A stretch of DNA of 64,000 nt from the NCBI GenBank assembly GCA_947503115.1, contig CANNCS010000001.1, forward strand, positions 55,042 through 119,041, written 5' to 3'. Positions 26,829-36,000 of this stretch are shown piece by piece; within the stretch, counting starts at the first letter, position 1, and every line of letters begins with the position of its first letter. The notes under the pieces are model-generated. The model ran no database searches. It worked only from the letters and a program-made list of their open reading frames with translations, and had not been told where the DNA came from. Origin of the DNA: an uncultured Marivita sp. Lineage in GTDB: Bacteria; Pseudomonadota; Alphaproteobacteria; Rhodobacterales; Rhodobacteraceae. A program made the position numbers and the translations under genes.

Positions 26829-28035
26829 TGCGTCACACGCGGGTCACGGACCCTCACTCGCCAAATTCGACTGGCAAGACCCACTGGGCCTAAGTGCGGC
26901 TCTGTCTGAAGAAGAGCGCATGATCGCTGACAGCGCGGCGGCCTATGCGTCGGACAAACTGCTACCGCGCGTTTCAGACATGTATCTGAACGAAGGCGTC
27001 GCGCCCGAGATTTTCGCCGAGATGGGCGAGATGGGTCTTCTTGGCGTGACCATCCCCGAAGAATTCGGCGGTCTGGGTGCGGGCTATGTGAGCTATGGTC
27101 TTGTCGCCCGCGAAGTCGAGCGTGTGGACAGCGGCTATCGGTCGATGATGAGCGTGCAAAGCTCTCTCGTCATGTACCCGATCCACGCCTACGGCACCGA
27201 TGAGCAACGCAAGAAATACCTGCCCGGTTTGGCGGCAGGCACTCTGATCGGCTGTTTCGGCCTGACAGAACCCGACGCCGGGTCGGACCCTGCGGGCATG
27301 AAGACTGTCGCCAAGAAAACCGACGGTGGCTATGTCATCAACGGCGCAAAGATGTGGATCTCGAACAGCCCGATTGCCGATGTGTTTGTTGTTTGGGCAA
27401 AATCCGAAGCGCATGGCGGCGCGATCAGGGGCTTCGTGCTTGAAAAGGGCATGAAGGGTCTCAGCGCGCCCAAGATCAACGGAAAGCTCTCCCTGCGCGC
27501 GTCGATCACCGGCGAGATTGTGATGAAGGATGTAGAGGTCGGCGAAGACGCACTGCTACCGGGTGTCGAGGGTCTCAAAGGTCCATTCGGTTGTTTGAAC
27601 CGTGCGCGTTATGGCATTGCATGGGGCGTGATGGGGGCCGCAGAAGACAGCTGGCACCGCGCACGTCAGTACGGTTTAGACCGCACGCAATTTGGCAAGC
27701 CGCTGGCGCAGACTCAGTTATTTCAGAAAAAACTGGCCGACATGCAAACCGAGATCACTTTGGGCCTGCACGCAGCACTCCAAGTGGGCCGGATGCTCGA
27801 CGCGGGCACCGCAGCGCCCGAGGCGATCAGCCTGATCAAGCGCAACAATTGCGGCAAGGCGTTGGAAATCGCACGGCATGCCCGCGATATGCATGGGGGC
27901 AACGGGATCATGGCGGAATACCATGTCATGCGCCACGCGCAGAACCTAGAGACGGTCAACACCTACGAGGGCACGCATGACGTACACGCCCTAATCCTTG
28001 GCCGGGCACAGACAGGGTTGCAGGCGTTCTTCTGA
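26821..28035 (+). CDS. gcdH: glutaryl-CoA dehydrogenase-like acyl-CoA dehydrogenase
   Basis: 404 residues. Strong glutaryl-CoA dehydrogenase character: [29 protein letters not shown], and the catalytic-Glu segment [20 protein letters not shown], nearly the same as in mitochondrial GCDH. That enzyme oxidatively decarboxylates glutaryl-CoA to crotonyl-CoA. AGAGGAG at 26807-26813 best serves the ATG at 26821; another ATG at 26815 is too close to it. The downstream class III CoA transferase is the usual partner that makes glutaryl-CoA. Its presence at the end of a hydantoinase operon is unusual. Confidence 0.87.
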   Translation: MLDASHAGHGPSLAKFDWQDPLGLSAALSEEERMIADSAAAYASDKLLPRVSDMYLNEGVAPEIFAEMGEMGLLGVTIPEEFGGLGAGYVSYGLVAREVERVDSGYRSMMSVQSSLVMYPIHAYGTDEQRKKYLPGLAAGTLIGCFGLTEPDAGSDPAGMKTVAKKTDGGYVINGAKMWISNSPIADVFVVWAKSEAHGGAIRGFVLEKGMKGLSAPKINGKLSLRASITGEIVMKDVEVGEDALLPGVEGLKGPFGCLNRARYGIAWGVMGAAEDSWHRARQYGLDRTQFGKPLAQTQLFQKKLADMQTEITLGLHAALQVGRMLDAGTAAPEAISLIKRNNCGKALEIARHARDMHGGNGIMAEYHVMRHAQNLETVNTYEGTHDVHALILGRAQTGLQAFF

Positions 28036-29189
28036 TGTCAGCACCGCTGGAAGGTTTGAAAGTTCTTGAATTGGCCCGCATTCTTGCCGGGCCAATTGTC
28101 GGTCAGACGCTGGCCGATCTTGGCGCAACCGTGATCAAGGTGGAAAGCCCCAAGGGCGACGATACCCGCACTTGGGGACCTCCGTTCATTGAACGCGAGG
28201 GCGAGGATACGCCGTCAGCGGCGTATTTCTACAGTTGCAACCGGGGCAAATACTCGGTCACGGCGGATCTGACGACAGAGGACGGCCGCGCTTTTGTGCA
28301 AGACCTCGCTCGCGAGGCGGATGTGCTGATTGAGAACTTCAAGGTGGGCGGGCTGGTCAAATACGGGCTTGACTACGCCAGCCTGTCTGCGGCCAATCCC
28401 GGCCTAACATACTGTTCGATCACCGGTTTTGGACAAACTGGCCCCTACGCCGAACGCGCGGGATATGACTACCTTGTGCAAGGGCTGTCAGGGCTGATGT
28501 CGATCACCGGTGATCCGGCTGGCGAACCGCAAAAGGTCGGCGTTGCCGTCACCGACATTTACACCGGCCTTTACGCTGTGATTGGGATTCAGGCGGCGCT
28601 TCGCGATCGGGATAACACAGGCAAGGGCCAGCATATCGACATGAGCCTGCTCGACGCAGGCACCGGGTGTCTTGTCAATCAGGCGATGAACTTCCTTGTG
28701 ACGGGCGAGTCCCCCAATCGCATGGGAAACCAGCACCCAAATATCGTGCCTTACGAGGTCTTCCCGGCCTCCGACGGCGATATCATTATCGCGTCGGGCA
28801 ATGACCGCCAGTTTCAGGGCCTGTGCGAGATCGTGAACCGGCCGGACATCGCCGAAAACCCGAACTACCGGAGCAATGCCCAACGCGTAAAGCACCGCGA
28901 CGAACTGATCGCGATGCTCAAAGCGGAAACGTCGAAGATGACCAAGGCTGAATTGCTTGAGGCGTTGAAAGCCAAGCAGGTCGCGTCGTCCCCGATCAAC
29001 ACGGTCGGCGAAGTATTCGACGATCCGCAGATCGTGCACCGTGGGATGAAGATCATGCCCGAGGGTGTGCCGGGTGTGCGTACGCCGATCACCTTCAGCA
29101 CTTCGAGCCTTGCGCTAGACCGAACCGCGCCCACGTTGGGTGCGCATACGCATCAGGTGAAAGCTTCCGGGTGGTCTTTCAAAGACTGA
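28035..29189 (+). CDS. class III (CaiB/BaiF) CoA transferase, probable glutarate CoA-transferase
   Basis: 384-residue family III CoA transferase that moves CoA from a donor such as succinyl-CoA to a free acid through an aspartyl-CoA intermediate. The active-site Asp is in VGVAVTDIYTGLYAV, and the N-terminal LKVLELARILAGP and VIKVESPKGDDTR motifs are typical. Its ATG shares one base with the stop of the dehydrogenase gene. Pairing with the GcdH-like enzyme suggests glutarate or a substituted glutarate as acceptor; this is context, not proof. Last gene of the operon. Confidence 0.85.
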   Translation: MSAPLEGLKVLELARILAGPIVGQTLADLGATVIKVESPKGDDTRTWGPPFIEREGEDTPSAAYFYSCNRGKYSVTADLTTEDGRAFVQDLAREADVLIENFKVGGLVKYGLDYASLSAANPGLTYCSITGFGQTGPYAERAGYDYLVQGLSGLMSITGDPAGEPQKVGVAVTDIYTGLYAVIGIQAALRDRDNTGKGQHIDMSLLDAGTGCLVNQAMNFLVTGESPNRMGNQHPNIVPYEVFPASDGDIIIASGNDRQFQGLCEIVNRPDIAENPNYRSNAQRVKHRDELIAMLKAETSKMTKAELLEALKAKQVASSPINTVGEVFDDPQIVHRGMKIMPEGVPGVRTPITFSTSSLALDRTAPTLGAHTHQVKASGWSFKD

Positions 29190-29197
29190 CCACCCGG
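29167..29197. terminator. bidirectional terminator-like stem-loop between convergent operons
   Basis: CCGGGTGGTC (29167-29176) pairs perfectly with GACCACCCGG (29188-29197) around an 11-base loop. It includes the CoA-transferase stop codon and faces the end of the convergent ABC-transporter operon. No long T-run follows on either strand, so efficiency is uncertain. Confidence 0.6.
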
Positions 29198-29204
29198 TCG
29201 TTGC

Positions 29205-30302
29205 TCAGTTCAGCCGCAGCCCGGTTTCCGGCGCAAAATACGAAACCTTGCCAAGATCGAAGGACAGCCGCTTGGGCTGACCGGGCTTGGCCGTCGTTTC
29301 CGCGTGCAGACGTGCAGTGACGTGTTTGCCACCCAACTGCATCACAGCGAACGTGTCCGCCCCCGCCGGTTCGACAATGTCGATCAGGCATTCCGCCGCC
29401 TGTGTCGACTCTGACCCACGCAGATCGGGATCTGCGATGTCTTCAGGGCGCACGCCAAGGATCACGTCTTCGGGCAGATTGCGGTTCTTGGTGTCAGTCA
29501 GGACAATCGGCTCGCCGGATTTACGCGTGATTTCGATCCGTGTGCCTTCGTCGTCGCAATGTGCCTTGGCCGGGATCAGGTTCATCGCCGGGCTGCCCAT
29601 GAAATCGGCCACAAAAAGGTTGGCTGGACGATTGTAGATCTCCGCCGGAGATCCGATCTGCTGAATCACGCCACCTTTCATCACGACAATCTTGGTCGCC
29701 AGTGTCATTGCTTCGATCTGGTCGTGGGTCACATAGACCATCGACGCACCAAGATTCTGGTGCAAGGCCTTGATTTCGGTTCGCATCTCGACCCGCAGCT
29801 TGGCGTCGAGGTTGGACAGCGGTTCGTCAAAGAGAAACAGCTTGGGATCGCGCACCAGCGCCCGCCCCATCGCCACACGCTGACGCTGCCCGCCCGAAAG
29901 CTGACCTGGCCGGCGATTGAGCAGCGGTTCGATCTGCAACTGTGCCGCAACCTGAGCCAGTTTCTTGTCCTGTGTGGCCTGATCGACGCCGCGCACCTTC
30001 ATGCCGAAGGTGATATTCTTGGCAACGGTCATCGTTGGGTACAGGGCGTAGGATTGAAACACCATTGCGATGTCCCGGTCCTTGGGGCTGACATGGGTCA
30101 TGTCCTTGCCACCGATGCTGATGGAGCCACCTGTGATCGGTTCAAGCCCGGCGATACAGTTCAGAAGCGTAGACTTGCCGCAGCCCGAAGGACCGACCAG
30201 CACAAGGAAATCGCCCGGTTCGATCGACACGTTGATGTCCTTGAGGATCTCCGTGGTGCCGTAGCTTTTGTAGAGATTGTTGATGTCCAGGATCGGAGAC
30301 AT
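29205..30302 (-). CDS. sugar ABC transporter ATP-binding protein (UgpC/MsmX/MalK type)
   Basis: 365 residues. Walker A GPSGCGKSTLLNCIAG, signature LSGGQRQRVAMGRAL, Walker B LFLFDEPLSNLDAKLR, and a C-terminal TOBE/MalK regulatory domain (VILGVRPEDIADP). Energises the permease pair encoded just upstream (four-base gap). Last gene of a binding protein-permease-permease-ATPase operon. The sugar is inferred from the binding protein to be a hexose or related monosaccharide. Confidence 0.93.
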   Translation of the reverse strand: MSPILDINNLYKSYGTTEILKDINVSIEPGDFLVLVGPSGCGKSTLLNCIAGLEPITGGSISIGGKDMTHVSPKDRDIAMVFQSYALYPTMTVAKNITFGMKVRGVDQATQDKKLAQVAAQLQIEPLLNRRPGQLSGGQRQRVAMGRALVRDPKLFLFDEPLSNLDAKLRVEMRTEIKALHQNLGASMVYVTHDQIEAMTLATKIVVMKGGVIQQIGSPAEIYNRPANLFVADFMGSPAMNLIPAKAHCDDEGTRIEITRKSGEPIVLTDTKNRNLPEDVILGVRPEDIADPDLRGSESTQAAECLIDIVEPAGADTFAVMQLGGKHVTARLHAETTAKPGQPKRLSFDLGKVSYFAPETGLRLN

Positions 30303-30306
30303 GGGT

Positions 30307-31200
30307 TTATCCTTTCACGGAACCGGCGGTCAGACCCCGGATGAAATACTTGCCAGCGACAACGTAGACGAACAGCGTCGGCAGCGCGGCAATGATCGCA
30401 GCAGCCATGTCGACGTTGTATTCTTTGACGCCAGTGGTCGAGTTGACGATATTGTTCAGGGCCACAGTCACCGGCTGGGTGCCCGCTTGACTGAAGGACA
30501 CGCCGAACAGGAAGTCGTTCCAGATCTGGGTGAACTGCCAGATGACGGTCACCACGATGATCGGCAGCGACAGTGGTAGGAAGATCGACCAGAAGATCCG
30601 GAAAAACCCTGCCCCATCCACTTTGGCCGCCTTGGTCAGTTCTGCCGGGATCGAGACATAATAGTTGCGGAAGAACAACGTGGTGAAGCCAAGCCCATAG
30701 ATCACGTGGACAAAGATTAGCCCCGGAATGGTGCCCGCAATACCCATGATCCCGAGTGTCCGGGCCATTGGCAGGAGCACCACTTGGAACGGGATGAAGC
30801 AGCCAAACAGCATCAGCGAAAAGATAATGTTGGCACCCCGGAACCTCCACTGGGCCACGACATAGCCGTTCATCGCGCCTAGCAAGGTTGAAATGGCCAC
30901 CGCTGGAATGGCGATCAGGATCGAGTTCCAGAAGTAGGGCTGCACGCCTTCGCATTGGATACCGGTACACGCCCCCGACCATGCCGTGCGCCACGCGTCA
31001 AAAGTGACTTCCCGTGGCAGGGCGATGAGGTCCCCCGTGCGAATTTCATCAAGGCTTTTCAACGATGTGGTGATCATCACAAAAAGCGGCATCAGGTAGA
31101 ACAGGGCAAACAGGCCCAGCGCGATATACAGCAGCCAACGCAGAACGATCTTGCCTGTCTGGCTTTTGTTTTGCTCGGATGTCATTGAAATATCAGTCAT
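30307..31200 (-). CDS. sugar ABC transporter permease (MalG type)
   Basis: 297 residues with six predicted TM helices and the EAA-loop region IPAELTKAAKVDGAGFFRIFWSIFLPLS that docks the ATPase. A second in-frame ATG (MTSEQN) lies five codons in. The gene overlaps the preceding permease gene by eight bases. Inner-membrane half of the sugar importer. Confidence 0.92.
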   Translation of the reverse strand: MTDISMTSEQNKSQTGKIVLRWLLYIALGLFALFYLMPLFVMITTSLKSLDEIRTGDLIALPREVTFDAWRTAWSGACTGIQCEGVQPYFWNSILIAIPAVAISTLLGAMNGYVVAQWRFRGANIIFSLMLFGCFIPFQVVLLPMARTLGIMGIAGTIPGLIFVHVIYGLGFTTLFFRNYYVSIPAELTKAAKVDGAGFFRIFWSIFLPLSLPIIVVTVIWQFTQIWNDFLFGVSFSQAGTQPVTVALNNIVNSTTGVKEYNVDMAAAIIAALPTLFVYVVAGKYFIRGLTAGSVKG

Positions 31201-32065
31201 CTTTGGACCTCAATTCCGAATAGAGGTACGGCACCACAATCGCGAAGACGACCATCATCATGATCATGGCAGAGCTTGCCGCCTGACCGATATCGCCACG
31301 CGAGAACGCCATCGCGTACATGTAGGTTGCCGGAAGATCGGTCGCGTAGCCGGGACCACCACCAGTGAGCGCAATGACAAGGTCAAAGCTCTTGATGGCG
31401 AGGTGCGACAGCACGATAAAGGCCGAGAGAAAGATCGGAGCCATCGATGGAATGATGATGGCGGTATAGATGCGCCATGTCGGGATACCATCGACCTGTG
31501 CGGCTTTGATGATCTCGCCATCCACCGACCGCAGACCGGCCAGAAACAGCGCCATCACGAAGCCCGAGCTTTGCCAGATCGCAGCGATCACGATGGTGTA
31601 GATCGCCATATCCGGGTTCACCAACCAATCGAAAGTGAAATCCTCGAAGCCCCAGCCACGTACCATCGCTTGAATACCCAGACCGGGGTTCAGAATCCAC
31701 TTCCAAGCCGTACCGGTGACAATCATCGAAAGTGCCATTGGGTAAAGATAAACCGTGCGGATTGCGCCTTCGGTGCGGATGTTCTGATCCAGCAGGATCG
31801 CCAGCACCAACCCGAGCACCATCGCGATTACGATGAACAGGAAGCCGAAGACGAAAAGGTTGTTCAGCGCGGTGTCCCATCGGGGCGACGCGAACAGGCG
31901 ATCGTACTGGATAAAGCCTTCGATGTCATAGCGTGGCAGCAGGCGCGATCGCGTGAACGAGACCCAAGCGGTCCAGGCGATGAAGCCATAGACAAAGATC
32001 AGAACTGCGATGAACGAGGGCGCCAGTACCAATTTGGGCGTGTTTTCTTCAAGCCACTTGGTCAT
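31193..32065 (-). CDS. sugar ABC transporter permease (MalF type)
   Basis: 290 residues, six predicted TM helices, with an EAA-like loop VDGEIIKAAQVDGIPTWRIYTAIIIPSM near the C-terminal third. First permease after the binding protein, from which it is separated by a strong stem-loop. Partner of the downstream MalG-type permease. Confidence 0.92.
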   Translation of the reverse strand: MTKWLEENTPKLVLAPSFIAVLIFVYGFIAWTAWVSFTRSRLLPRYDIEGFIQYDRLFASPRWDTALNNLFVFGFLFIVIAMVLGLVLAILLDQNIRTEGAIRTVYLYPMALSMIVTGTAWKWILNPGLGIQAMVRGWGFEDFTFDWLVNPDMAIYTIVIAAIWQSSGFVMALFLAGLRSVDGEIIKAAQVDGIPTWRIYTAIIIPSMAPIFLSAFIVLSHLAIKSFDLVIALTGGGPGYATDLPATYMYAMAFSRGDIGQAASSAMIMMMVVFAIVVPYLYSELRSKDD

Positions 32066-32084
32066 TGGATCTGTCCCTGAAAGT

Positions 32085-32113
32085 CCCGCCCCAAGCGGGT
32101 GCTTTGGGGCGGG
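32085..32113 (-). other. strong stem-loop between sugar-binding protein and permease genes
   Basis: CCCGCCCCAA (32085-32094) pairs perfectly with TTGGGGCGGG (32104-32113) in the 57-base gap after the binding-protein stop. There is no T-run, so probably a stabilising or processing hairpin rather than a full terminator. Confidence 0.7.
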
Positions 32114-32122
32114 AGACTGTAA

Positions 32123-33364
32123 TTACATGCTGTTGGCGACTGCGTCAGCCAGCATGTTGACGGCTTCATCCGAGGACATATCGGAGTTGAAGTGTGCCGT
32201 CACGACGTCGGTAATCGCACCGGACTGCGCACCACGCAGCGCCATGCCGTGGGCATAGCTGGGCAGAAGCGAGCCGTTGTCCGAGCTTTCACCCATGTCC
32301 TTGGCGGACAGGTGCGCACAGCTGTCGAATTCTTCCAGGGACACATCAATGCGTGCCGGGATCGAGCCTTTGTTCAGGTTAAACACCTTCTGGAAATTCT
32401 GTCCGACGATCAGCTCTGCCAGCAGTTCCTGACCGGCTTTCTTGTCGTCGCCATCCACGTCGAACATGGCAAAGCTGTCCACGTTGTAGAGGAAACCATC
32501 GCCCGGAACCGACGCGCAGAGGAAGTCTTCGCCCGGAGCTTTGCCCGCGGCCATGAATTCGCCCTTGGCCCAGTCGCCCATGATCTGGAACGCCGCTTCG
32601 CCGTTCATGACCATCGCTGTGGCAAGGTTCCAGTCACGACCAGAGAAGTTGTCATCAACATAGCCGCGCATGGTGCGCATCTGGTCAAAGACGGCCTTCA
32701 TTTCGTCGGACTTCAGTGTGTCCATGTCGAGATCGACAAACGCCTTGCGGAAGCCGTCAGCGCCGAGAATGCCCAGTGCGACCGCTTCGAAAACGGTTGC
32801 GTCCTGCCAAGCCTGACCGCCGTGGGCCAGAGGGATGATGCCAGCCGCCTGCAGTTTTTCAGCCGCAGCGTTGAATTCGTCCCATGTGGAAGGCATTTCG
32901 ATTCCGTTTGCTTCCAGAACGTCGGCGTTCGCCCAGATCCAGTCAACGCGGTGTACGTTCACTGGTGCCGCGCACCATGTGCCTTCGCACTTCATGTGGC
33001 CTGCGATGGACGCAGGCAGAACGTCTGCCCAGCCCTGCGCTTCGGCAACGGGCGAAATGTCAGCCAGAACACCCTCTTCGTACCATTCTTGGATCGCCGG
33101 GCCTTTGAGCTGAACGGCGGTCGGCGCATTGCCCGACAGAACGCGTGCGCGCAGAGCTGTCATCGCAGCGTCACCCCCGCCACCTGCGACTGGCATGTCG
33201 GTCCACTGGCCACCCTTCGAGGCGAATTCTTCCTGCAGCACTGCGACGGATTTCGCTTCACCGCCCGATGTCCACCAATGCAGAACTTCTGCCTGGGGTT
33301 CGGCATGTACTGCGGATGCGATCAGAGCGGTGGCGGAGACAGCGCCGAAAAATACGGATTTCAT
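32123..33364 (-). CDS. sugar ABC transporter substrate-binding protein (glucose/mannose type)
   Basis: 413 residues, family 1 extracellular binding protein. Signal peptide MKSVFFGAVSATALIASAVHA, cut before EPQAE. The mature start VLHWWTSGGEAKSVAVLQEEF is characteristic of the glucose-binding GtsA-like group, and Trp-rich ligand contacts are scattered through the chain (WWTSGGE, GQAWQDA, GDWAKGEF). Delivers a monosaccharide to the MalF/MalG-type permeases. Divergent from the two-component system, which is a likely regulator by analogy with glucose-uptake loci; ligand not proven. Confidence 0.88.
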   Translation of the reverse strand: MKSVFFGAVSATALIASAVHAEPQAEVLHWWTSGGEAKSVAVLQEEFASKGGQWTDMPVAGGGGDAAMTALRARVLSGNAPTAVQLKGPAIQEWYEEGVLADISPVAEAQGWADVLPASIAGHMKCEGTWCAAPVNVHRVDWIWANADVLEANGIEMPSTWDEFNAAAEKLQAAGIIPLAHGGQAWQDATVFEAVALGILGADGFRKAFVDLDMDTLKSDEMKAVFDQMRTMRGYVDDNFSGRDWNLATAMVMNGEAAFQIMGDWAKGEFMAAGKAPGEDFLCASVPGDGFLYNVDSFAMFDVDGDDKKAGQELLAELIVGQNFQKVFNLNKGSIPARIDVSLEEFDSCAHLSAKDMGESSDNGSLLPSYAHGMALRGAQSGAITDVVTAHFNSDMSSDEAVNMLADAVANSM

Positions 33365-33492
33365 TTGTGTAGTCCTCCCAAAATCTGTGCCAAGTCTGGC
33401 ATCAGGTGCCTATGTTTGGCGAAATCCCCCCTAGTATTGCAATCTTGTCATGGCGGGTTTTCATAAACGGCGTGCAGATTTTCAGGGCTATC

Positions 33493-33539
33493 GTTACACG
33501 CTGTTACACTGGACGAGATTTCGTTTCCTGATGTTACAT
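33493..33539. promoter_or_regulatory. 10-bp-phased GTTACA repeats, candidate response-regulator operator
   Basis: GTTACAC occurs at 33493-33499 and 33503-33509, and GTTACAT at 33533-33539. A weaker GTTTCCT sits at 33523-33529. The starts are 10, 20 and 10 bases apart, all on one helical face, as OmpR-type regulators prefer. They lie in the gap between the divergent sugar transporter and the response-regulator gene. Confidence 0.55.
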
Positions 33540-33589
33540 AAGAGAACAGGGCACGGCGCAGACACGCTGTGTAGGGAGGAGAACGACAG

Positions 33590-34324
33590 ATGGCGATTCC
33601 ACGACTTCTTGTCGTCGATGACGATCCGGACATGCGCCATATGATGTGCCAGTACTTGCGTCAGCACGGGTGCATCGCCCTGCCCGCCGCAACCGAAGCC
33701 GACGTGCATCGGCATCTCGAAGACGGCAGGATCGACCTTATTTTATTGGACGTGATGCTTGGCGATGAAAGCGGGCTGGAGATATGCCAAGGTTTGCGGC
33801 GCGATCACGATGTGCCGATCATCATGGTCTCTGCCCTCTCTGCTGATCACCAACGCATGGCCGGGTACGAGACCGGAGCAGACGATTACATCGCCAAACC
33901 CTTCAACCCGGAATTGCTGCTCGCGCGGGTGCGCGCGGTGTTATCACGCGCGCGACGGTCATCCTCCTTGATCTATCGAAGACGCATCCAGACGTTTCAC
34001 TTTGGCGGCTGGGTCTATGACGGCAAGCAAGACGAGGTTCGTTCACCCGACGGATATCAGGTCACTCTGTCGCGCAGGGAAACCGCGCTACTGAAGGTAT
34101 TGCTCGCCAATCCGCATATCCCGCTGACGCGGCAGGAAATCGCAACCGCGCTGGATGTGACCGGCGATCAGGACCAACCCGAGGCCACAGGCCGGGCCAT
34201 TGATGTGCTTGTTGGCCGGCTGCGATCCAAAATCGAAACCGATCCCAAAGCACCAGACATGATCCGCACGGAACGCGGAACGGGCTATGTCTTCGCCGTT
34301 GATGTAACAGCCGAGCCTGACTGA
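33590..34324 (+). CDS. OmpR-family response regulator
   Basis: 244 residues. Receiver domain at about 5-120 with acidic pocket DDDPD, phospho-acceptor Asp in LILLDVMLGDE, and the conserved Lys in YIAKPFNPELL. C-terminal winged helix ends in MIRTERGTGYVF. GGGAGGAG lies about ten bases before the ATG. Its stop shares a base with the kinase start (TGATG). Divergent from the sugar ABC operon, with repeated GTTACA half-sites between them, so it probably controls that operon and itself. Confidence 0.92.
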   Translation: MAIPRLLVVDDDPDMRHMMCQYLRQHGCIALPAATEADVHRHLEDGRIDLILLDVMLGDESGLEICQGLRRDHDVPIIMVSALSADHQRMAGYETGADDYIAKPFNPELLLARVRAVLSRARRSSSLIYRRRIQTFHFGGWVYDGKQDEVRSPDGYQVTLSRRETALLKVLLANPHIPLTRQEIATALDVTGDQDQPEATGRAIDVLVGRLRSKIETDPKAPDMIRTERGTGYVFAVDVTAEPD

Positions 34325-35751
34325 TGAAGCACGGGTTCCGGCTTCGCAGCCTCGCGCTGATCTGGGTGGCGGTCGCAATGGTATCTGCATCGGTCGCAAC
34401 GCTGTTGTGGCTAAAATCCACGCAATCGTGGAAAGATCATCTTACCTCGGCGCAGACCGCCGGGTTGCTGGCCTACGAGGCATTGCGGACGGGGCAGGAC
34501 ACACACCCCGACCTGCATGTCACACGTTTGTCTGCGGCAGATGCCGTGCTGGCAGAAACGGGCAAGTTCGAACGCTTATCAGGGATGCCTCAACCCGCCT
34601 ATGTCACTGTTTTATCTTTGCAAAACAACGAAGGCGGCTTGCAGATCGGCGCTGTTTCGGACGTGTTACGCTACCCGGTTGCAGATATTCAGGCAGATGC
34701 TGCACCCTCTGGCTCGGCCCAGTTGGCGGCGCTGACCCGTCTGTTTGCAACCTATTGCAGCGACCCGATCCTGTTAGCGCGATATGGTAACGGACCATGG
34801 CAACGGGTGGATGGTAGCGCGATTTGGGGTTGCGACGCCGCACCACGCGACATGCGGCTAATGGCGGTTCTGGTTGCGCTTTTGGCAGTGGCGGCTTTGG
34901 TCACGCTGATTGGCAACACAACGCAGACTTTTGACGCCTTCGCTCAGGCCTTCCGCAATCGGCGCTTTGGCGGACCGGATAGTTACGAAGCGGCCGGTCC
35001 AAGCGAATTACGGGACATTGTGGATTCCCTGAACGCCTTCCTCGAAGCAGAGCGCAAACAGCTTGCCAATCGCGCCGCGGTTCTCTCAAGCGTTAGTCAC
35101 GATCTGGGTACACCGGCAACGCGCTTGCGATTGCGCACGGCGCTGATCACGGACACAGAACTCCGCCGCAAGCTGGAGTCCGACATCGACTCCATGACTG
35201 GGATCATCGAAAGCGCTCTTACCTACACCCGCGCAGAGATGAATGCCGAAGCGCCACGCAAGCTGTCGCTGAACGCGCTCGTTGAAACCATTGTGTCGGA
35301 CTATCAGGATGTAGGCGAGCCAGTGACCCTTGTTCCGCCGCGCGATGTGGTGGTTCAGGGGGGGCGATCGTTGTTCATGTCGCGGCAGGGACAAAGCGTC
35401 GTTACGACTGGGCGGCAGGTCATTGTCAGCGGGCGTCCTGTGGCGTTGGAGCGGGCGATCACCAACCTAATCGACAACGCACTGAAATACGGCCGCAGCG
35501 CCAGTGTCGCCATCAAGACCGACGCACAGACCGCCACTATCGTAATCGAAGACGAAGGATCGGACACACTCGCCAAGGATGTCCAAGAGCTGATTGGCCC
35601 GTTTGAGCGCGGCGAGAATACAGATTACATCGCCGGACACGGGTTGGGTCTATCCATCGTCGCCACCATTGCGGCACTGCACAATGGCGCATTGTCCTTC
35701 GAGAACTCGACCACCGGCCTACAAGCCAAGTTGAGCATCCAGCGCGCCTGA
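34324..35751 (+). CDS. sensor histidine kinase
   Basis: 475 residues. TM1 at about 8-30, a periplasmic sensor of about 150 residues containing a Cys pair (TYCSDP..WGCDAAP), TM2 at about 180-200, HAMP-like linker, then the H-box SSVSHDLGTPATRLRLR with the phospho-acceptor His, N-box NLIDNALKYGR and G-box GHGLGLSIV. Partner of the adjacent response regulator. The periplasmic domain is unlike PAS or Cache folds I recognise; what it senses is unknown, with sugar or a binding-protein complex possible from context. Confidence 0.9.
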   Translation: MKHGFRLRSLALIWVAVAMVSASVATLLWLKSTQSWKDHLTSAQTAGLLAYEALRTGQDTHPDLHVTRLSAADAVLAETGKFERLSGMPQPAYVTVLSLQNNEGGLQIGAVSDVLRYPVADIQADAAPSGSAQLAALTRLFATYCSDPILLARYGNGPWQRVDGSAIWGCDAAPRDMRLMAVLVALLAVAALVTLIGNTTQTFDAFAQAFRNRRFGGPDSYEAAGPSELRDIVDSLNAFLEAERKQLANRAAVLSSVSHDLGTPATRLRLRTALITDTELRRKLESDIDSMTGIIESALTYTRAEMNAEAPRKLSLNALVETIVSDYQDVGEPVTLVPPRDVVVQGGRSLFMSRQGQSVVTTGRQVIVSGRPVALERAITNLIDNALKYGRSASVAIKTDAQTATIVIEDEGSDTLAKDVQELIGPFERGENTDYIAGHGLGLSIVATIAALHNGALSFENSTTGLQAKLSIQRA

Positions 35752-36000
35752 CGGTTTCATGCTGACCATTGCGTAATCAGGACGTGACGACATCGAAGAC
35801 GATCTATGCAAGCCGGACATCGCGTATATCCGGGCGTCGGGTGCAGACAGTGTGTTCTTCTTTCCGTCCGGTGGCCCGGGGATTTCCATTCTCAAACAAT
35901 AAACGAACTGCAGTGTCGGACGCAGTTCCCTTCCGAGGGGCGCGATGGAACACCGGATGGGATGAATAGCCTGCCCGGACCGTTGCCTAGCCCCATAGGT

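Noticed and set aside
32192..33466. A 424-codon plus-strand frame across the sugar-binding protein gene
   Set aside because: Shadow of the binding-protein gene, which has a signal peptide and family motifs on the other strand.
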